From contig BSBK01000522.1 of assembly GCA_027943335.1 (NCBI GenBank), forward strand, positions 1,424,001 to 1,488,000: a stretch of DNA of 64,000 bases. Direction: 5' to 3'. The translations under genes and the position numbers were made by a program. This document shows, one piece after another, positions 9,779-21,862 of the stretch (positions are counted from its first letter, which is position 1; every line of letters begins with the position of its first letter). The notes under the pieces were generated by a model that did no database searches, had not been told where the DNA came from, and saw only the letters and a list, made by a program, of their open reading frames with translations. This stretch comes from Chamaecyparis obtusa (Eukaryota; Streptophyta; Pinopsida; Cupressales; Cupressaceae).

Positions 9779-12700
9779 CAAAGTTACCTAGTTCACCCCT
9801 AACAGCCCCCAAACTAGCCACGGTACGAACTGCTCCGTGGTTTTGGTTTGGTCTGCTTGTTGGTCAGAATAGGGTCCGACCCATAGTGGTGGTTTGAACC
9901 AGACCATACCTAGTTCGGACCTGGGCAGACCAAGAAAAAATCAGTGAGCCAGTGTCGAACTTGGTCCCGCCAACGGTCAAAGCCAATGGCCAAGTTGATT
10001 TTTTTGTAAATTTAATTAATTTTTGACACCCACAACCTTAAAAAGTGGATTCTAAAGGCTTATGTTGGTTACTAACTTTCATTTGTGGTGTGCAAATAGG
10101 TTATTTTCTCTTGAGCTGGAGCAAATAGGTGGTTGAGCAAGACTTTGGTTGTGCAAGGAGTTGGAAGATTGATTTGTGGATCTTCATCAAGTGTTTGTGC
10201 CTCATTCCTACACCTTTGCAAACATACAATGAATGGAAAAGTTAAGTCATTTTTGTATTTGATTTTGTTTCTGTTTAAGTTTTTAAATTTTTTTTTCTCT
10301 TTCATTGTCCATAAGATCTAACTTTTTTTTTTTTTGAATTTTTCAGTCTCTTGGTTTTATATTGAATATGTATAAAATTTCTTGCCATAGGAAAAGGAAC
10401 TGCAATGACATCTACTTCTTCCTCCGTAGGCAATGCTAACAAAGAATAGAACCCCATTTTGATTCTCCTTGTGGAAGTATGTTGATATTGTAAGACCCCT
10501 TCCAGGGTTGTGATGTTGAAAGGAATAGCTTGTATTATCGGGTGGTAGGCCATTTGTGTGGAATCCCTAGAAGAGGAGTCACAAAATACCCTGGAAAAAA
10601 AGGTGCACCTATACCAGATGAAACGGTATTAAGATATATTGCAGACCATGAAGCAACAAAAGAGAGAGAAGCATGTAGACAAAATACAACCATTGGCAGT
10701 AAAACTAAAAAAATCTTAAGGGAATGCAACCCCCCTCTACAAATATTGTGATAGAAGACCACCCCTTTTATACTACCTCAACTGACCTTGATACTGAAAT
10801 TGAAGCACTCGATACACACAAAAGAAAGGGACGGAAACTACATTTCAAAATGAGAGTCGGGAAATTGCCGACATTGATGTGGCAAGATGCTTTATATGCA
10901 AATGGGCTGCCTTTTAGTGTTGTTTGCTCCCCATACTAGAAGATGTTGAAAAGTGCTAATGAAGCTCTAAGAGGGTATAAGGGCTTCAGTTATGAGAGAG
11001 TACGCACCACCTTGTTGGATAGAGGTCAAGGGGATCGACGATGCATTGAAGCCCATAAGGGATTCATGGATTGGGACAGGGTATTGATTGTCTTAGATGG
11101 GTGAAAAGATGCAAGAAGTCTGCTAAAGGAGCAATGTTTTTGAAATCCGTGGATTGTGAGGGGCAAGTAAAAGATGGACCATTTATTGTTGATATTCTCA
11201 TCTCTGCCATTGAACAAGTGGGAGCTAGAAACATTGTCCAAGTCATAACGGACAATGCAAAGAATTGTAGACCTGCTGGTTTGTTGGTTGAAGAGTGATA
11301 TCAACATATCTTTTAGACACATTGTGCGGTCAATTCACTCAATCTTATGCTACAAAAGATTGGGAACAAAATTTGGTGGATCAAAGAGGTGTATGAAGAG
11401 GCTGAGGACATCTAGATGTTCGTCACAAACCACCACATGATTCAAGGAATTTTCAGATTATTCTCACATTTGGAGCTATTGAAGGTAAGTGAACTTAAAC
11501 TTGAAGTAGTAATTTAATTTAAAAAATTAAATTTAGTATTTTACAAATTCTGATTTTCATAATATGATTGTGTAATGTGTATTCTCTTTTCAAGTATGTC
11601 TCTAATAGTTGTATTTTTTTTGGTTCTAATTTATGTTATAGTTTGCTCAGACCCGTTTTGCATCAAACTTAATCATCTTGAGACAACTTGTGCAAGTGAA
11701 AGTGACACTTTGCAATATGGTAATCAACAATAATTGGTCTATATGGAGGCAAAGCAACATTGGGAGGGCAACCAAAATAAAGCAAATTAAGTTCACGGAG
11801 CCCATTATGAGCATGCTTCAGTACACTGACATGGATAGGCCTTGCCTTGGAGAGGTCTATGATGGCATAGACTCAATGCTTGAGAAGATCAAGGAAATTG
11901 TAAATGAAAAAGAGCAAGATTCTTAGGAGACCTTCAAACAATTGTAAGCAATTGTTGTAGAACGATGAACAAGATGACCAGTCCTACATTTTCTTGCCTA
12001 TGCATTGACGCCCAAATATTAGAGCACCCAATATATTGATCTACCAGGAAGGCTTCCACCATATAGAGATTTAGAAGTGTTTGATGGGTACAAGGCAACA
12101 TTTGAAAGATTCTTTCTTGATGATAATATGCGAGATTTGACTACGTATGAGTTCATAGAGATTGTGAATGAAAGAGGTCTAAGTAGTGATGCTCTTTGTC
12201 ATCTCTTTAGGAAGGATTCTCATAGTTGGTGGTACCTTCATGGCCAAAGATTCCAAACGTTGTAGCCCCTTGCAATCAAAATTATATTACAAGTAAGTTT
12301 TATTTAAAATTTTTTAGTTTACTTTGTATTGTCTTCATAGGTTGCTAGTTCATTTGTATTAGAAACAAATTGGAGCACATATTCTTTCATTTACTTAGTA
12401 AAGCACAATAGGTTGCAATAAAAAAGAGTGGAGAACTTGGTATATGTGTATTGCAACTTGCTTCCCGTCTCCACAAGAACAAAGAATACAAAGAAGGGGA
12501 GACGAAGATGTGGGATATAAATGCAGAGCTTGCGTTCTTGGATGCTTCCACTTCTCAGCTTGCACTTGATGAATTTGAAGATTTTGACACCAATAATGTT
12601 ATTGGTGCAACTGATCCCATTGGCTTTAGCAGTGTTTGCCAATGTAGAAGAAGAATATTAATAAATTTTTAATCCATTAGTTGAACTTGAAACAATGTAC

Positions 12701-13017
12701 TTGAACTTGATGTTATGATTTATCACTTGAAATTATAATGTTTGAAACTTTGATGTTAAACTTGAAGTACATGATGCTATGATGGTATGATAATGATTCA
12801 TAATGCTATGATTACAAGTTTATGGTGTTTTTGTTGTTAAAATGTTTTTATGATACTATGTGACATTCTAATCTTAACTCATGCTTCTAGCCTATATATA
12901 TATATAACTTTTACATGTTTTTGTACTAACAAACCCAAATGAAATCAAGCTCCTTTTCAAAATTTTGCTGTATTGGCGAACCGGTCCTTTGAACCCAAAC
13001 CCGAACCGACAACTTAG
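9779..13017 (+). mobile_element. Old hAT transposon (copy a), about 3.2 kb
   Basis: The right end read inward is CTAAGTTGTCGGTTCGGG, close to the CTAAGTTACCGATTCGGG terminus of the hAT element at 24105. The left end CAAAGTTACCTAGTTC is a degraded partner. The 8-bp flanks no longer match clearly. Inside lies a decayed hAT transposase on the + strand. Boundaries rest on terminal similarity only and may be off by some bases. Confidence 0.6.
10500..12672 (+). pseudogene. hAT transposase pseudogene (copy a)
   Basis: Pieces in order are: the tail of a BED zinc finger (HLCGIPRRGVTKYPGKKG, about 10547-10605); LPTLMWQDALYANGLPFSV (10857 on); the DUF659 core (VDCEGQVKDGPFIVDILIS, then NIVQVITDNAKNC at about 11232); a segment with RPCLGEVYDGIDSML (about 11845); HSWWYLHGQRFQTL; and the hAT dimerisation end (SSFVLETNWSTYSFI, about 12346) with a final acidic tail. 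Two GT...AG gaps fit introns: about 11485-11641 and 12294-12340, the latter splitting the dimerisation domain. Many stops and frameshifts separate the parts. The catalytic Asp in TDNAKNC is still there. In a live element this enzyme cuts and pastes the transposon; this copy is dead. Confidence 0.75.
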
Positions 13018-13122
13018 TGTATATACATATATATATATATTTACTCTTATAAGTTTATTCCATTAGCATAGCCATTTACATTTTGATATCTATCATAATT
13101 TAATTAATATAACCATAGGTAT
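13018..13122. repeat. Second copy of AT-rich repeat, interrupted
   Basis: The TA-rich lead, then CATTAGCATAGCCATTTACAT and TTAATTAATATAACCATA, repeats 9639-9690. It is broken after GGTAT by the solo LTR starting at 13123 and continues at 14477. Confidence 0.6.
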
Positions 13123-14476
13123 TGTACTGCGGGAAATGGGATGCAAGGTATATGAGGGACTTGCCCACCTTTTCTTAATGCACAATCGGAAGAAAGATGA
13201 CCCAATAGGCTCAAGTAGGACTTAAGCACTAAGTGAGTGCAATGGTCCTTTGCTAATCATGATTAAGATGAGATGAATTTAAGGAAATGATCTAATGATG
13301 CAAGAAAGATGACTAAATAAGCAAATATAAGTAGTTTCGGGGAAATACAAATTGACAGAAACATAAACAAAGCTACAATGACTTGAAACGGGATCATAAA
13401 GGCTGTATTGACCTCTAAACTGAATCTGAAGTTGTTATGACAGGAACGAAACACCTTGGGTGTTTTATTCTTGAGAACAAGAATCCTGGGCATTTTGTTC
13501 CTAGGAGTTCTACCCAAAATTTGACCAATAGTCCCGCAAATTCTGGTCTTTCCAAAAAAGTTCTGATAGCTGTGCCACTTGTATTTGCATATAGAAAAAT
13601 AGGAAAAAGGTTGCGGAAAGGGGTTTGCCTTGGTCAAACCCTTTTATAGGAATCAACCTTGAAAATGAAATAAGATTGCATGAAGGAAAGTAAATATGAT
13701 GGTAAATATTAGATCTACCTTGCCAATATCTTCATGAACGGATATTGAGATCGCACATATTCATGAAAGTGCTTGAATGTTTCTTTGTTGACCTTGGAAT
13801 GTAAAAATGAATCAAGGATGCCTTCACAAATGCATGGATCTATGAATGTCACCCCTAGATCTTCAATGTTGTTTGCTGGATTGAACACTTGTTATGGAGG
13901 TAGAATGCATGATAACGAACAAAGGATCTTCTTACTTAGTTTAGAACTCTACTTGGCCATCATGGGAGAAGCTTGTTACAATGGAGAAGATTGTCTTCAA
14001 AATGCCTTGGATGCTTCGAGAGATGCTAGATCTTAGATGATTGCCTTCAAATCTTGAATTTGCTTGATCACTTGATTGTTTCTTGGTTCTAGATAGATTT
14101 TGGATACCAAAATGAGGAGAGACAGGGTGTTTTTATACCTCATCACATATTTCGGGATTCAAAATTAAGCCTGGCTGACTATGGGATCTAATTTACCATT
14201 GAAACACCGCAAGAGGGCTCTGGTTCAAATTTGGGCCCAATCCTTGAGGAAGAAAATGCCCTGGGCACTTTGTTCCTAGGAACAAGAAGCCTTGGACGTT
14301 TTGTTCATAGGAGAAAGCACTAAGATTTGAATGGGAAGCCAGGAAGATAGAGTAGATATCAGATTAGGGGGAGATAGGTAGCTGGATCAAGTAGAACGAA
14401 CATGAAATCTTGAAATCACCAAAATGGGGCCTAATTGAGCATCCAATTGTGGGTGCTAACTTTTTAGGACGGCACA
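13123..14476. mobile_element. Solo LTR, family X copy 1 (1354 bp)
   Basis: It begins TGTACTGCGGG and ends GGACGGCACA (TG...CA). Flanks are GGTAT and TGTAT, a 5-bp duplication with one mismatch, and the insert splits the repeat at 13018/14477. It aligns in pieces with 34538-39271 (CAATAGGCTCAAGT, GGGTTTGCCTTGGTCAAACC, ATTTCGGGATTCAAAA, AAAATGGGGCC), which has its own target duplication. There is no primer site and no coding region. Open frames inside, such as 13437-13649 and 13773-14036, resemble nothing known. Confidence 0.7.
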
Positions 14477-15544
14477 TGTATTTACAATTATAACGTCATG
14501 CTTATGTCATGGAATTGCAACCAAATTGACAGTGAATAGAAATACATACAATCTGATTCAATTCTGGGTATTGGTGCAATCTATTGTAATTGACTCTGCA
14601 ATCCACCACTGAACTGACAATTATGTTGATCGATGGTGATGGATAGAATGACTTTGGTCTCCTTATATATCTTTCATGCTGGAATGGTTGCATTGCTTGA
14701 GTATTTGAGAGATGCGTCTCTGCCCAATCACATCTCTCAAAGTCAATTGCATCCCCTCATAAAATCGGGTTATGATAAATATGTAAAGTCTTGACTAATT
14801 GCTAATATCTTCCTTCCTAAATCGCATTATTACATGGTTTATATAAATCGCTCCTTATTGCTGTTGATATATATATCTGTTTTCTTATGGTTGTTGATTT
14901 AAGCAGAATGTATATTTCTCCATCCATGAACTCTATGCAACTCTGTCCTATGCCTCTACTATCCCTTATAATTAATCAATATTTGTTGAATGATAGATGG
15001 TCTTAATATTGTATCTTTGATTGTAATTATATTTGTCATATCATTATTTACGTGGTTGGCTGTCACTCGTTCTTTTATCTTCATGGTGCAACAATGATAA
15101 TAGATCGATGATAATTATTTATCATTTCTTTCTCAATCACTTAAATACACTTCCTTATTCTTAGTGGCATGACCATAATAGAATATTGCTGTGCTTAATT
15201 TGTAATGATATTTAAGGTTTGTTATGACATAAACAATATCTTTATTAACAATATCAACATTCTAGTTTTGGTACATGATATTGTCATTTATTATGATGTC
15301 AACATTATTCTATTGTCAAATGGATTATCGAGGATGAATATGAGTAACCGATCTTGATAGTATCTTATAAATGGTAGACTAATTTTCTGTTTCATACTAA
15401 GGTGCCATAAAGATTGTCTTTTTAATTGGGACATGGATTGATCTTATAACTTATGGGTTTATCAATAGTCTATTGTAATATCTCCTTATGATCGTATTAT
15501 TGCAATTTTGTCTCTTTAGAGACTTCACAAAATTGTAATTATAT
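14477..15544. other. AT-rich non-coding stretch
   Basis: The first 55 bases complete the interrupted AT-rich repeat. The remainder has no recognisable coding sequence or terminal repeats. It lies within the large block inserted into Copia-1 and is probably more decayed transposon DNA. Confidence 0.5.
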
Positions 15545-15997
15545 TTGTAAGGATTTGCTTAAGGCAAAGAATGAAATGCACAACAAAAGAGACAAAATGA
15601 CATGATCCTCAAATGACTGGATTCAATGATGATCAATAATCAAATGATAATAGATGAATACAAAGTAGATGTGCCTGAATATATAGGCAATGCATGATAA
15701 CTATGAGTGATGCAAGAGATAACCTATCAACCACACAAGGTGGAATCACATGTCCACCAAAAGTGGATCATCTTCCATTGTATAACAAATTATGTTCAAA
15801 CATGTGCAACAATGAGAGGATGATAATGTGATAAGAGTACTAAAGGTGGATCTCACACCTTAAGTGGAAATTCTACTACACCATGTGCTAAAATGAAATG
15901 CAAACTCCTAAGTGTCTACAATGCAAACTACTATGTGATGCGTTATCGTAAGTAAACTTAAGTAAAGTGTAATTAGGAATATTTAATTACACCAACA
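15545..15997 (-). repeat. 3' LTR of the minus-strand Copia element
   Basis: Read on the minus strand, the sequence from 15997 begins TGTTGGTGTAATTAAATATT directly after a G-rich tract (GGGGGGG at 15998-16004). That is the usual order polypurine tract then LTR. The far end near 15545 is a guess based on typical LTR length. Confidence 0.55.
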
Positions 15998-16010
15998 CCC
16001 CCCCTTAAGT
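15998..16010 (-). other. Polypurine tract of the minus-strand Copia element
   Basis: On the minus strand CTTAAGGGGGGG abuts TGTTGG, the LTR start. Purine tracts in this position prime plus-strand DNA synthesis. Confidence 0.6.
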
Positions 16011-16666
16011 GCAACTTAGGGGAATGCACTTAAGCTCACAATGCTAAATGACAATGCATGATGGGTCCCGACTACTAGGCCATGTTAGATACCCATGGCC
16101 ATGTAAGGTACCCATGTGTAATATGCAAGTGCAATCTCTCATAAAGAGGAGAAAGAGGGAAAACCTCATGGGAAAAACCCTCCCCCAAAAAGAGAGATGA
16201 AAAACAAGATGCATGGATGGATGGAGTAATCAAAACCCCCCCATTACGACATACATCATATATATACAATAGAGAAGTATGAGAAGGACAAAAACCCATA
16301 TGAGGAAAAAGCCCCCCCATAAGAGAGTAGTAGAAGAAGAAGAGAGACATGGTAGACGCCCCTCAATGTAGAAGTGATAGCTTCTCCAGGATGAATGTAG
16401 AAGCTGGTCCATGAATGTTGAACAACGTTCCTCCGCTTAGGAAGAAACAATAACATAGGTGTATAAGAGATGTCTCCCCAATCTGTAAGAAGAAACCTCA
16501 AGATGACTGGTATCTCTTAAAATTGCTCAACTGTCCCTGTGTTGATACCGAAGGCTGCCCCTTCCAAAACTGCTGAAAAGAACAAGTCAAGATCAAACAA
16601 GGATGGATGTAGAAAATGTCACAAAGAACCAAGTGTATTCCCTAAGGATAAAGAGACCTCCTACAA
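16011..16666 (-). other. 3' untranslated part of the minus-strand Copia element
   Basis: No Copia RT or RNase H motif is found here, although both should lie between the integrase tail (16667) and the polypurine tract. The sequence has repeated G/T-rich blocks (minus strand TTTTTGGGGGAGGG and GGGGGGG runs). The pol region is therefore deleted in this copy. Overlapping open frames at 16075-16501 are hydrophobic by composition and are not taken as genes. Confidence 0.5.
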
Positions 16667-18955
16667 CTATTGTACATAAGGATCCACAATCACATCAACC
16701 TCGAAAGACTGATCATGTAGAGAAAGGACAAGAGGGTCAGAGTGTTCCCTCACAACAACTGAAGAAGGATCTTCCTCATCAAAGAGAAGATGTATATCAT
16801 CAAGGATGTCTCCCATATTTGCAATGTAGGACTCCACAAACAAACCTGCAATGTCTGTCAAGTAGTCATCCTCTGATGCTGTAATGTAAAGACAAGGTGT
16901 ACCCAATTGTGTTGAATCATATGGACCTATCACTCTAGCAATATATTCATGTGGAATATGCTGATGCTGTGACCTTGTCCTTCGACTGTCTGAAGGATCC
17001 CCCATAAGTGAATTTGTTGAATCAAGAGTCTGTCTAACCCAACGAGGTCTAGTGGAAGATGATGATAGAGTATCCTCAACCTTAAGTTTACCAAGCAAAG
17101 GTGTAATCCTGCACGTTGGGGTTGAGGTAGATGAACCATTTGAATCACTATCGTTACTGTCACTATCAATTTCGATAATGTCTGAAGTATGGAGAGTAGA
17201 GGATAAGCTAGGGGAACTTTCTTCAAAGTGAACATTTCTCTCTATGAATATCTCACGAGTCTCAGGATCCATAAGTCTATATGCCTTAACACCTTCTTCA
17301 TATTCAATGAATGTACAAGGCCTAGTTTGCGGTGCCTTGCATTTTTGTAAAGATGTGTGCCCATGTTGGACAACCAAATACTCTGAAGTGTTTCATAATC
17401 GGTTTTCTTCCACGCCATGCTAAAAAAGGAGTCATTCTATCTAAAGCATTATGAGGAGATCTATTGAGGATGTGATTGGCTCAACTTATAGCTTCTACCA
17501 CAAGTGATGGATCAAGAGACTTAGCTTCAATCATGCAACTTGCCATTGCCTTAAGAGTTCCAATTGTCATTTCTGTAACTCTTGTCTATTGTGGACTAAA
17601 TGCAACTAGATTTTGAAGATCAATACCCTCAAGTTCACAAAAGTCTCTAAGTCTTGAGTTCACATATCTTCTTTCATTGTCTATACGAAGAACTTTGATG
17701 GCTTTACTTGATTGCTTCTCAACATGACTCTTGAGGGTTAGAAACTTATCAAACACTTCATTCTTGTTACCAAGAAAGTAGGCCCATGTTTAGCATGAAA
17801 AGTCATCAATGAAAGTGAGGACTTAGCAACCCTTGCTGATTGATGTCACTGGAAAGGGGCCTATTAGAACATTGTGAACCAACTCAAGAACATCTGATGC
17901 TCTCCAAAACTTCTCTTTTTCAAACTTCTCTTCAAGATGCATATCCATGGAAAAAGTTGAACATTCACCCTTAGAAAAGTTGATTGTAGGTAGACCTTTG
18001 ACCATATGTTTTGAGCTAAGCTGTTGAAGATAGCAAAATTCAAGATGTCCATACCGCTCATGCCATAGTTTACTTTGTGATTGAGTATGAGTCACAAAGG
18101 CATGTGAAGGAGACTTAGGCACAAAGTGGGAGAAAGAATAAAGACTTGTGTCATGATTAGCTCTACCCATTGCAACCAATGAATCATCCTTAAGATTTCG
18201 CACCATTACTGAATCAGGAGGGAACTCAACTTTATTTCCACCTCCATAGTGAGTGATTTGGTAAATTGAAAGGAGATTGGTGCCAAGGTTAAGAACATAG
18301 AGAACATCTTTGAACTCTCCATTTTCCATCTCAACTTGTCCTTTCCCTTCAACTTCGACTTGTGTATCATTCCCTACAAAGATGAGGTACCTTAGATGGC
18401 TCCAATGAAGAAAATTGCCCCTTTGAAGCACCCATATGATGTGTAGAACCCGAGTCAAGAATCCATTCCCGTGAAGAACTTGAACTTGCCATAAGTGCTT
18501 GCCCTTTTCCCTTTGAAGTGGATGGAGATAAATCCTTGGAAGCATTTGGCACATTGGTTTTGTTCTTCTTAAGTAATTTTTCCAACTCATCAATCCTCTT
18601 AGTCTTGCAATGATGCTCACCATGATTTGGTTTCTTGCAATATGCACAAAATAATTTATCCTTCTTGTAATTGTTCCCCTTCTTGTTGAAAGAAGAATTA
18701 CCTTGTTGTGAGGAGGAAGATTGTTGTGTCTCTGATTGTGATTTTGGCTTCCACTTTTTCTTGTTGTTGAAACTTTTGCCACCTTGATTTCTTTGGTTCT
18801 CATTGTTAGCCACCAATGCCAAAGACTTTGAAGACTTGAGAATACCCATTACCCATGGTCAACTTGTGAGTATTGTAACTTGAGACAAAAGCTGCATATT
18901 CTGAAGGTAGTCTTTGCATTATTGTGCAAAAATTTGGGGTTTTGTTTTCGGGGTT
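16667..18955 (-). pseudogene. Minus-strand Copia gag-pol remnant (gag end, protease, integrase)
   Basis: Read right to left, a gag stretch (LPSEYAAFVSSYN) at about 18920 leads to one zinc knuckle CAYCKKPNHGEHHC (C-x2-C-x4-H-x4-C) at about 18645. The protease core WILDSGSTHHMGAS is at about 18450, and GAG-pre-integrase LWHERYGHLEF at about 18060. The integrase core follows with RIDNERRYVNS (normally TDNGGEY) at about 17685. The integrase C-terminal domain is EEGVKAYRLMDPETREI at about 17290, and an acidic Ser-rich linker runs to 16667. Frames change at least twice and several catalytic positions are altered. The RT and RNase H are absent. The 5' end is cut at about 18955, where Copia-1 DNA resumes. 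It differs from Copia-1 and Copia-2 in having one compact knuckle, so it is another Copia lineage. Confidence 0.8.
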
Positions 18956-19223
18956 CCCTCCTCTGGTTTTATCTATGTGAGACCGCAGGTCAATTTAGCG
19001 AGAGTAGGTAGTCTATTTGTTGTTGTTGGCAAAAGGAAAACAAGATGATAGAGAAAATAAAGAGAAGGTTGGAAGTGAGAGTGTTGATGAGCCAAAAGGA
19101 AAAGGGTAGATGGTGAAGAATCATGTGAAGGCCTTTGCCCTTTGTCCTTGATGTCAAAGGTGGAGAGATTGGTAACAAGAGTCAGATGGTTGTGAGTGTT
19201 GCCATCAATGACAAAGGGGATAT
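18956..19223 (+). other. Copia-1 3' internal end with duplicated polypurine tracts
   Basis: From about 19110 the sequence aligns with the 3' internal end of Copia-2: GGCCTTTGCCCTTTGTCC, then CAAAGGTGGAGAGATTGG, then GTTGCCATCAATGACAAAGG. Two purine tracts are visible (about 19157-19173 and 19211-19222), the second touching the 3' LTR. The preceding bases (18956-19110) have no identified match. Confidence 0.65.
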
Positions 19224-19691
19224 TGTTGGTAGTTGGTGTTGTCATTGATGTCAACCCTCTACTTGGTGTAATTGATGATATGTTGTTGTATCATGGTTGT
19301 TAGGATATGGGAAAATTGTTTGCAATATGTGTTGTGATGTTGTGTTAGGAGATCAACTTGTGGAAGGTTGTGATGATATGGTTGTGGCAAGGTAACAAGA
19401 GTTGTGCTGTGATAGCATCTCTCAACATTGATTGTTGAAGGCAAAATGTAATGTTGTGTTGTGATTTAGCAAAGATGGAAATTATTGAAAGAGTGATTAA
19501 GTCACGGTATGTAGAAGATAATGTAGATGATTGATAGATGAATGTATTCTATGTAGTGGATGTCCAACCTATTGGTGTTGATGTCTACACTCAATTTGGG
19601 GTGATGGTAGTGTTTGATTCTTTGTAAAGATTTTGTTGATCAATTGTGTTGTCGATTAGAGGTTTTGCCATGTTGATGCAGTGTAAGCTTG

Positions 19692-21862
19692 TGTTTTTCC
19701 TAATTATTGACATGCAAAAATTAGGGATAACCCACCAAACTTTGACATCCTAAGGTCCTAGACATGCATTTTGAGGCATTTTTCCATCTCCTAGGCATTC
19801 ATTGACATGGCAAAGGTCCTTGATCTTTGTTTTGTCAAATTTTATTGTCTTAAAATTGGCTTTCTTGCAATTTCGAGTTTTAGACCTGTCATTGCAAGTG
19901 ACTGGCATTGTAGTTTGCAATGTAGGGTCCAAGACCCCACATTACAAATAACTTACCTCTTTAACATGTCAAATCAGAACTTTGGGCTGCCAATGCAAGT
20001 AGAAATATGCAAGTTGTATTGCATTACAACTTGGATTTTGGGTCCTAGGACTTGAATTGCAAGTTCATTTTTTTTGCACTTGTAGTTGACTTCCAAAGAC
20101 CCGAAATCGTCCAAGTCCTTCATGTTTTTGTTTAAACTTTTTGTCTTACATGTCAAATCAGGTTTATAAGCCAATATTACAAGTGATGTTGCGAGCAACT
20201 TGCAGGTCAGACTTTAACACTTGAAATGTAAAAAAAAAAACTTGTATGTTACTTGCAGTGGAGTCTTCAAGACTTGACTGCAAACAAAATTTTACCCAAC
20301 TTGCAATTTGACTTCCAAGACCCAACTGAATGCCTTGTTTCTGATTGTTCTATCATTTGCACTCATAACATACACGTAATCGGGTCATAGAGACCTGGTT
20401 ACATTTGCAAAACATGATTTTCTTTCTCCACTTGTAATCCATCCTCCAAGAGCCAAAATTAAACCATGACCCCACATTTGTGTCATTTTCATCCTTTCCT
20501 TGTCAGTTTCATTTGTACACACGCTCCTCCCTCATGATAAATCAAGGCATGATTCTTATTTTGCAACACTTCGTCTTAAGAAAGTGTCATAGGTTTTCCA
20601 AAAACTCATGATGATGTTCTAACTCTTTGGACTCCTCACCTCAACTTCACAAAGAGAACTTCCCTTGAAGAACTGGTACTACCCCATATAAGAAGATGAA
20701 GTGGGATTTCGTTAAAGATCCAAGTTGGCATTCTTGAACATAGTGCCTTCACTGAATCTGAATATTTCAAGTATCAACGTCTTGTAGCTGCATGCAGATT
20801 TGATAGAGGATGATGTTGATAAGAGTCGTGTCTTGTTAGACACTTAGTTTTGTTTTAGTTGTGCATATTTAATTTAGTTTTGATAAATTACATGTAAAAT
20901 AAAAAACTGTAATTTCATGTGAACACATTACATGCAAAGTTGTAACTTGCAATTACATGTACTCACATTGCAATTTAAAATAGATTAGGACTTGCAATGT
21001 TGAATAAGTCAACAACAATTAGTTAGTTTTTCCACCTTTTTTCTCTCAGCCTCTCTTCTATAAATAAGAGAGGGTGCCCATTTTAAAGGGTATCTTTTGA
21101 GAAGGCAACAAAAATTTGTTGGTTTGACAAGCACTCTAAGCTTGGTGTTTGGATGTAAATCAAATTGCAATCAATAAAAGAGGCAGGTTTCTTTCAGACT
21201 TTGTGCTGATTCAAGTTGTCACGTGACGACATTTTCTGGAGTTGGTTGTGAATGTTGTTTTGTTGTTCAAGGGGGATTTGAACTCGATCTTGCATACTTG
21301 GAGCTGCTAATTGTGTTTAGAGTTATAGTTAGATTTTTAGGCTTGATCTTGCAAACTTAAGTGTTTATTACATTTGAAGCTAGTGTAGAACAGTCAAGCA
21401 AGGAGGTAACTTGCAGACTTTGTGCTGCTTTTATTTTCTACGTTTGTGCATGAAAGGTGAAGTATACAATGGAGACTTTGAGCTGCACATCTGTTCCATT
21501 TTTGTTCCTGAATTCACATAAGAAGTCATGGGAAGACTTTGAGCTTCCATGGGCTTCTTGTTATTAATTTTGCCAAATTGTACTTAAAAGCTTGTTTTAA
21601 GAAAGAATCATGTATTCTGAAATAAGAGAATACGATGAAAGAACACCTATTATGGAGAAAGAGAGTATGGTGAATGTAATGCCTTATCAATCAACTTAGT
21701 GTACATAATCTTAGGTTTTAGTTTAGTATTAGTTGTTTTCAGTAGTAGTAAACATGGGGAGCCTTTCATTATAACTAGGAGAGACTGTCTCACACACTGT
21801 GGTTGGAACCACTGTTTTGCAATTGATCCCGAAACTATCGGTTGCAAAATATCCACCCATCA
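19692..21862 (+). mobile_element. 2171-bp solo LTR inside the Copia-1 3' LTR
   Basis: It begins TGTTTTTCCTAATTATTG and ends CCACCCATCA. Flanks are GCTTG (19687-19691) and ACTTG (21863-21867), a 5-bp duplication with one mismatch. Joining the flanks restores the Copia-1 LTR sequence seen at about 2473-2490. A TATA box (21058-21068) and downstream AATAAA-type signals fit an LTR promoter and polyadenylation region on the + strand. There is no internal coding region, so it is a solo LTR of unknown family. Confidence 0.75.
21058..21068 (+). promoter_or_regulatory. Putative TATA box of the solo LTR
   Basis: CTATAAATAAG follows a pyrimidine-rich CTCTCAGCCTCTC stretch, and an AATAAA lies about 115 bases downstream (near 21174). 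This is the spacing expected of an LTR with promoter, short R region and poly(A) signal. The role is inferred from position. Confidence 0.45.

Noticed and set aside
16075..16501. Three overlapping hydrophobic open frames
   Set aside because: They occupy different frames over the G/T-rich untranslated region of the minus-strand Copia; the membrane-like look follows from base composition.
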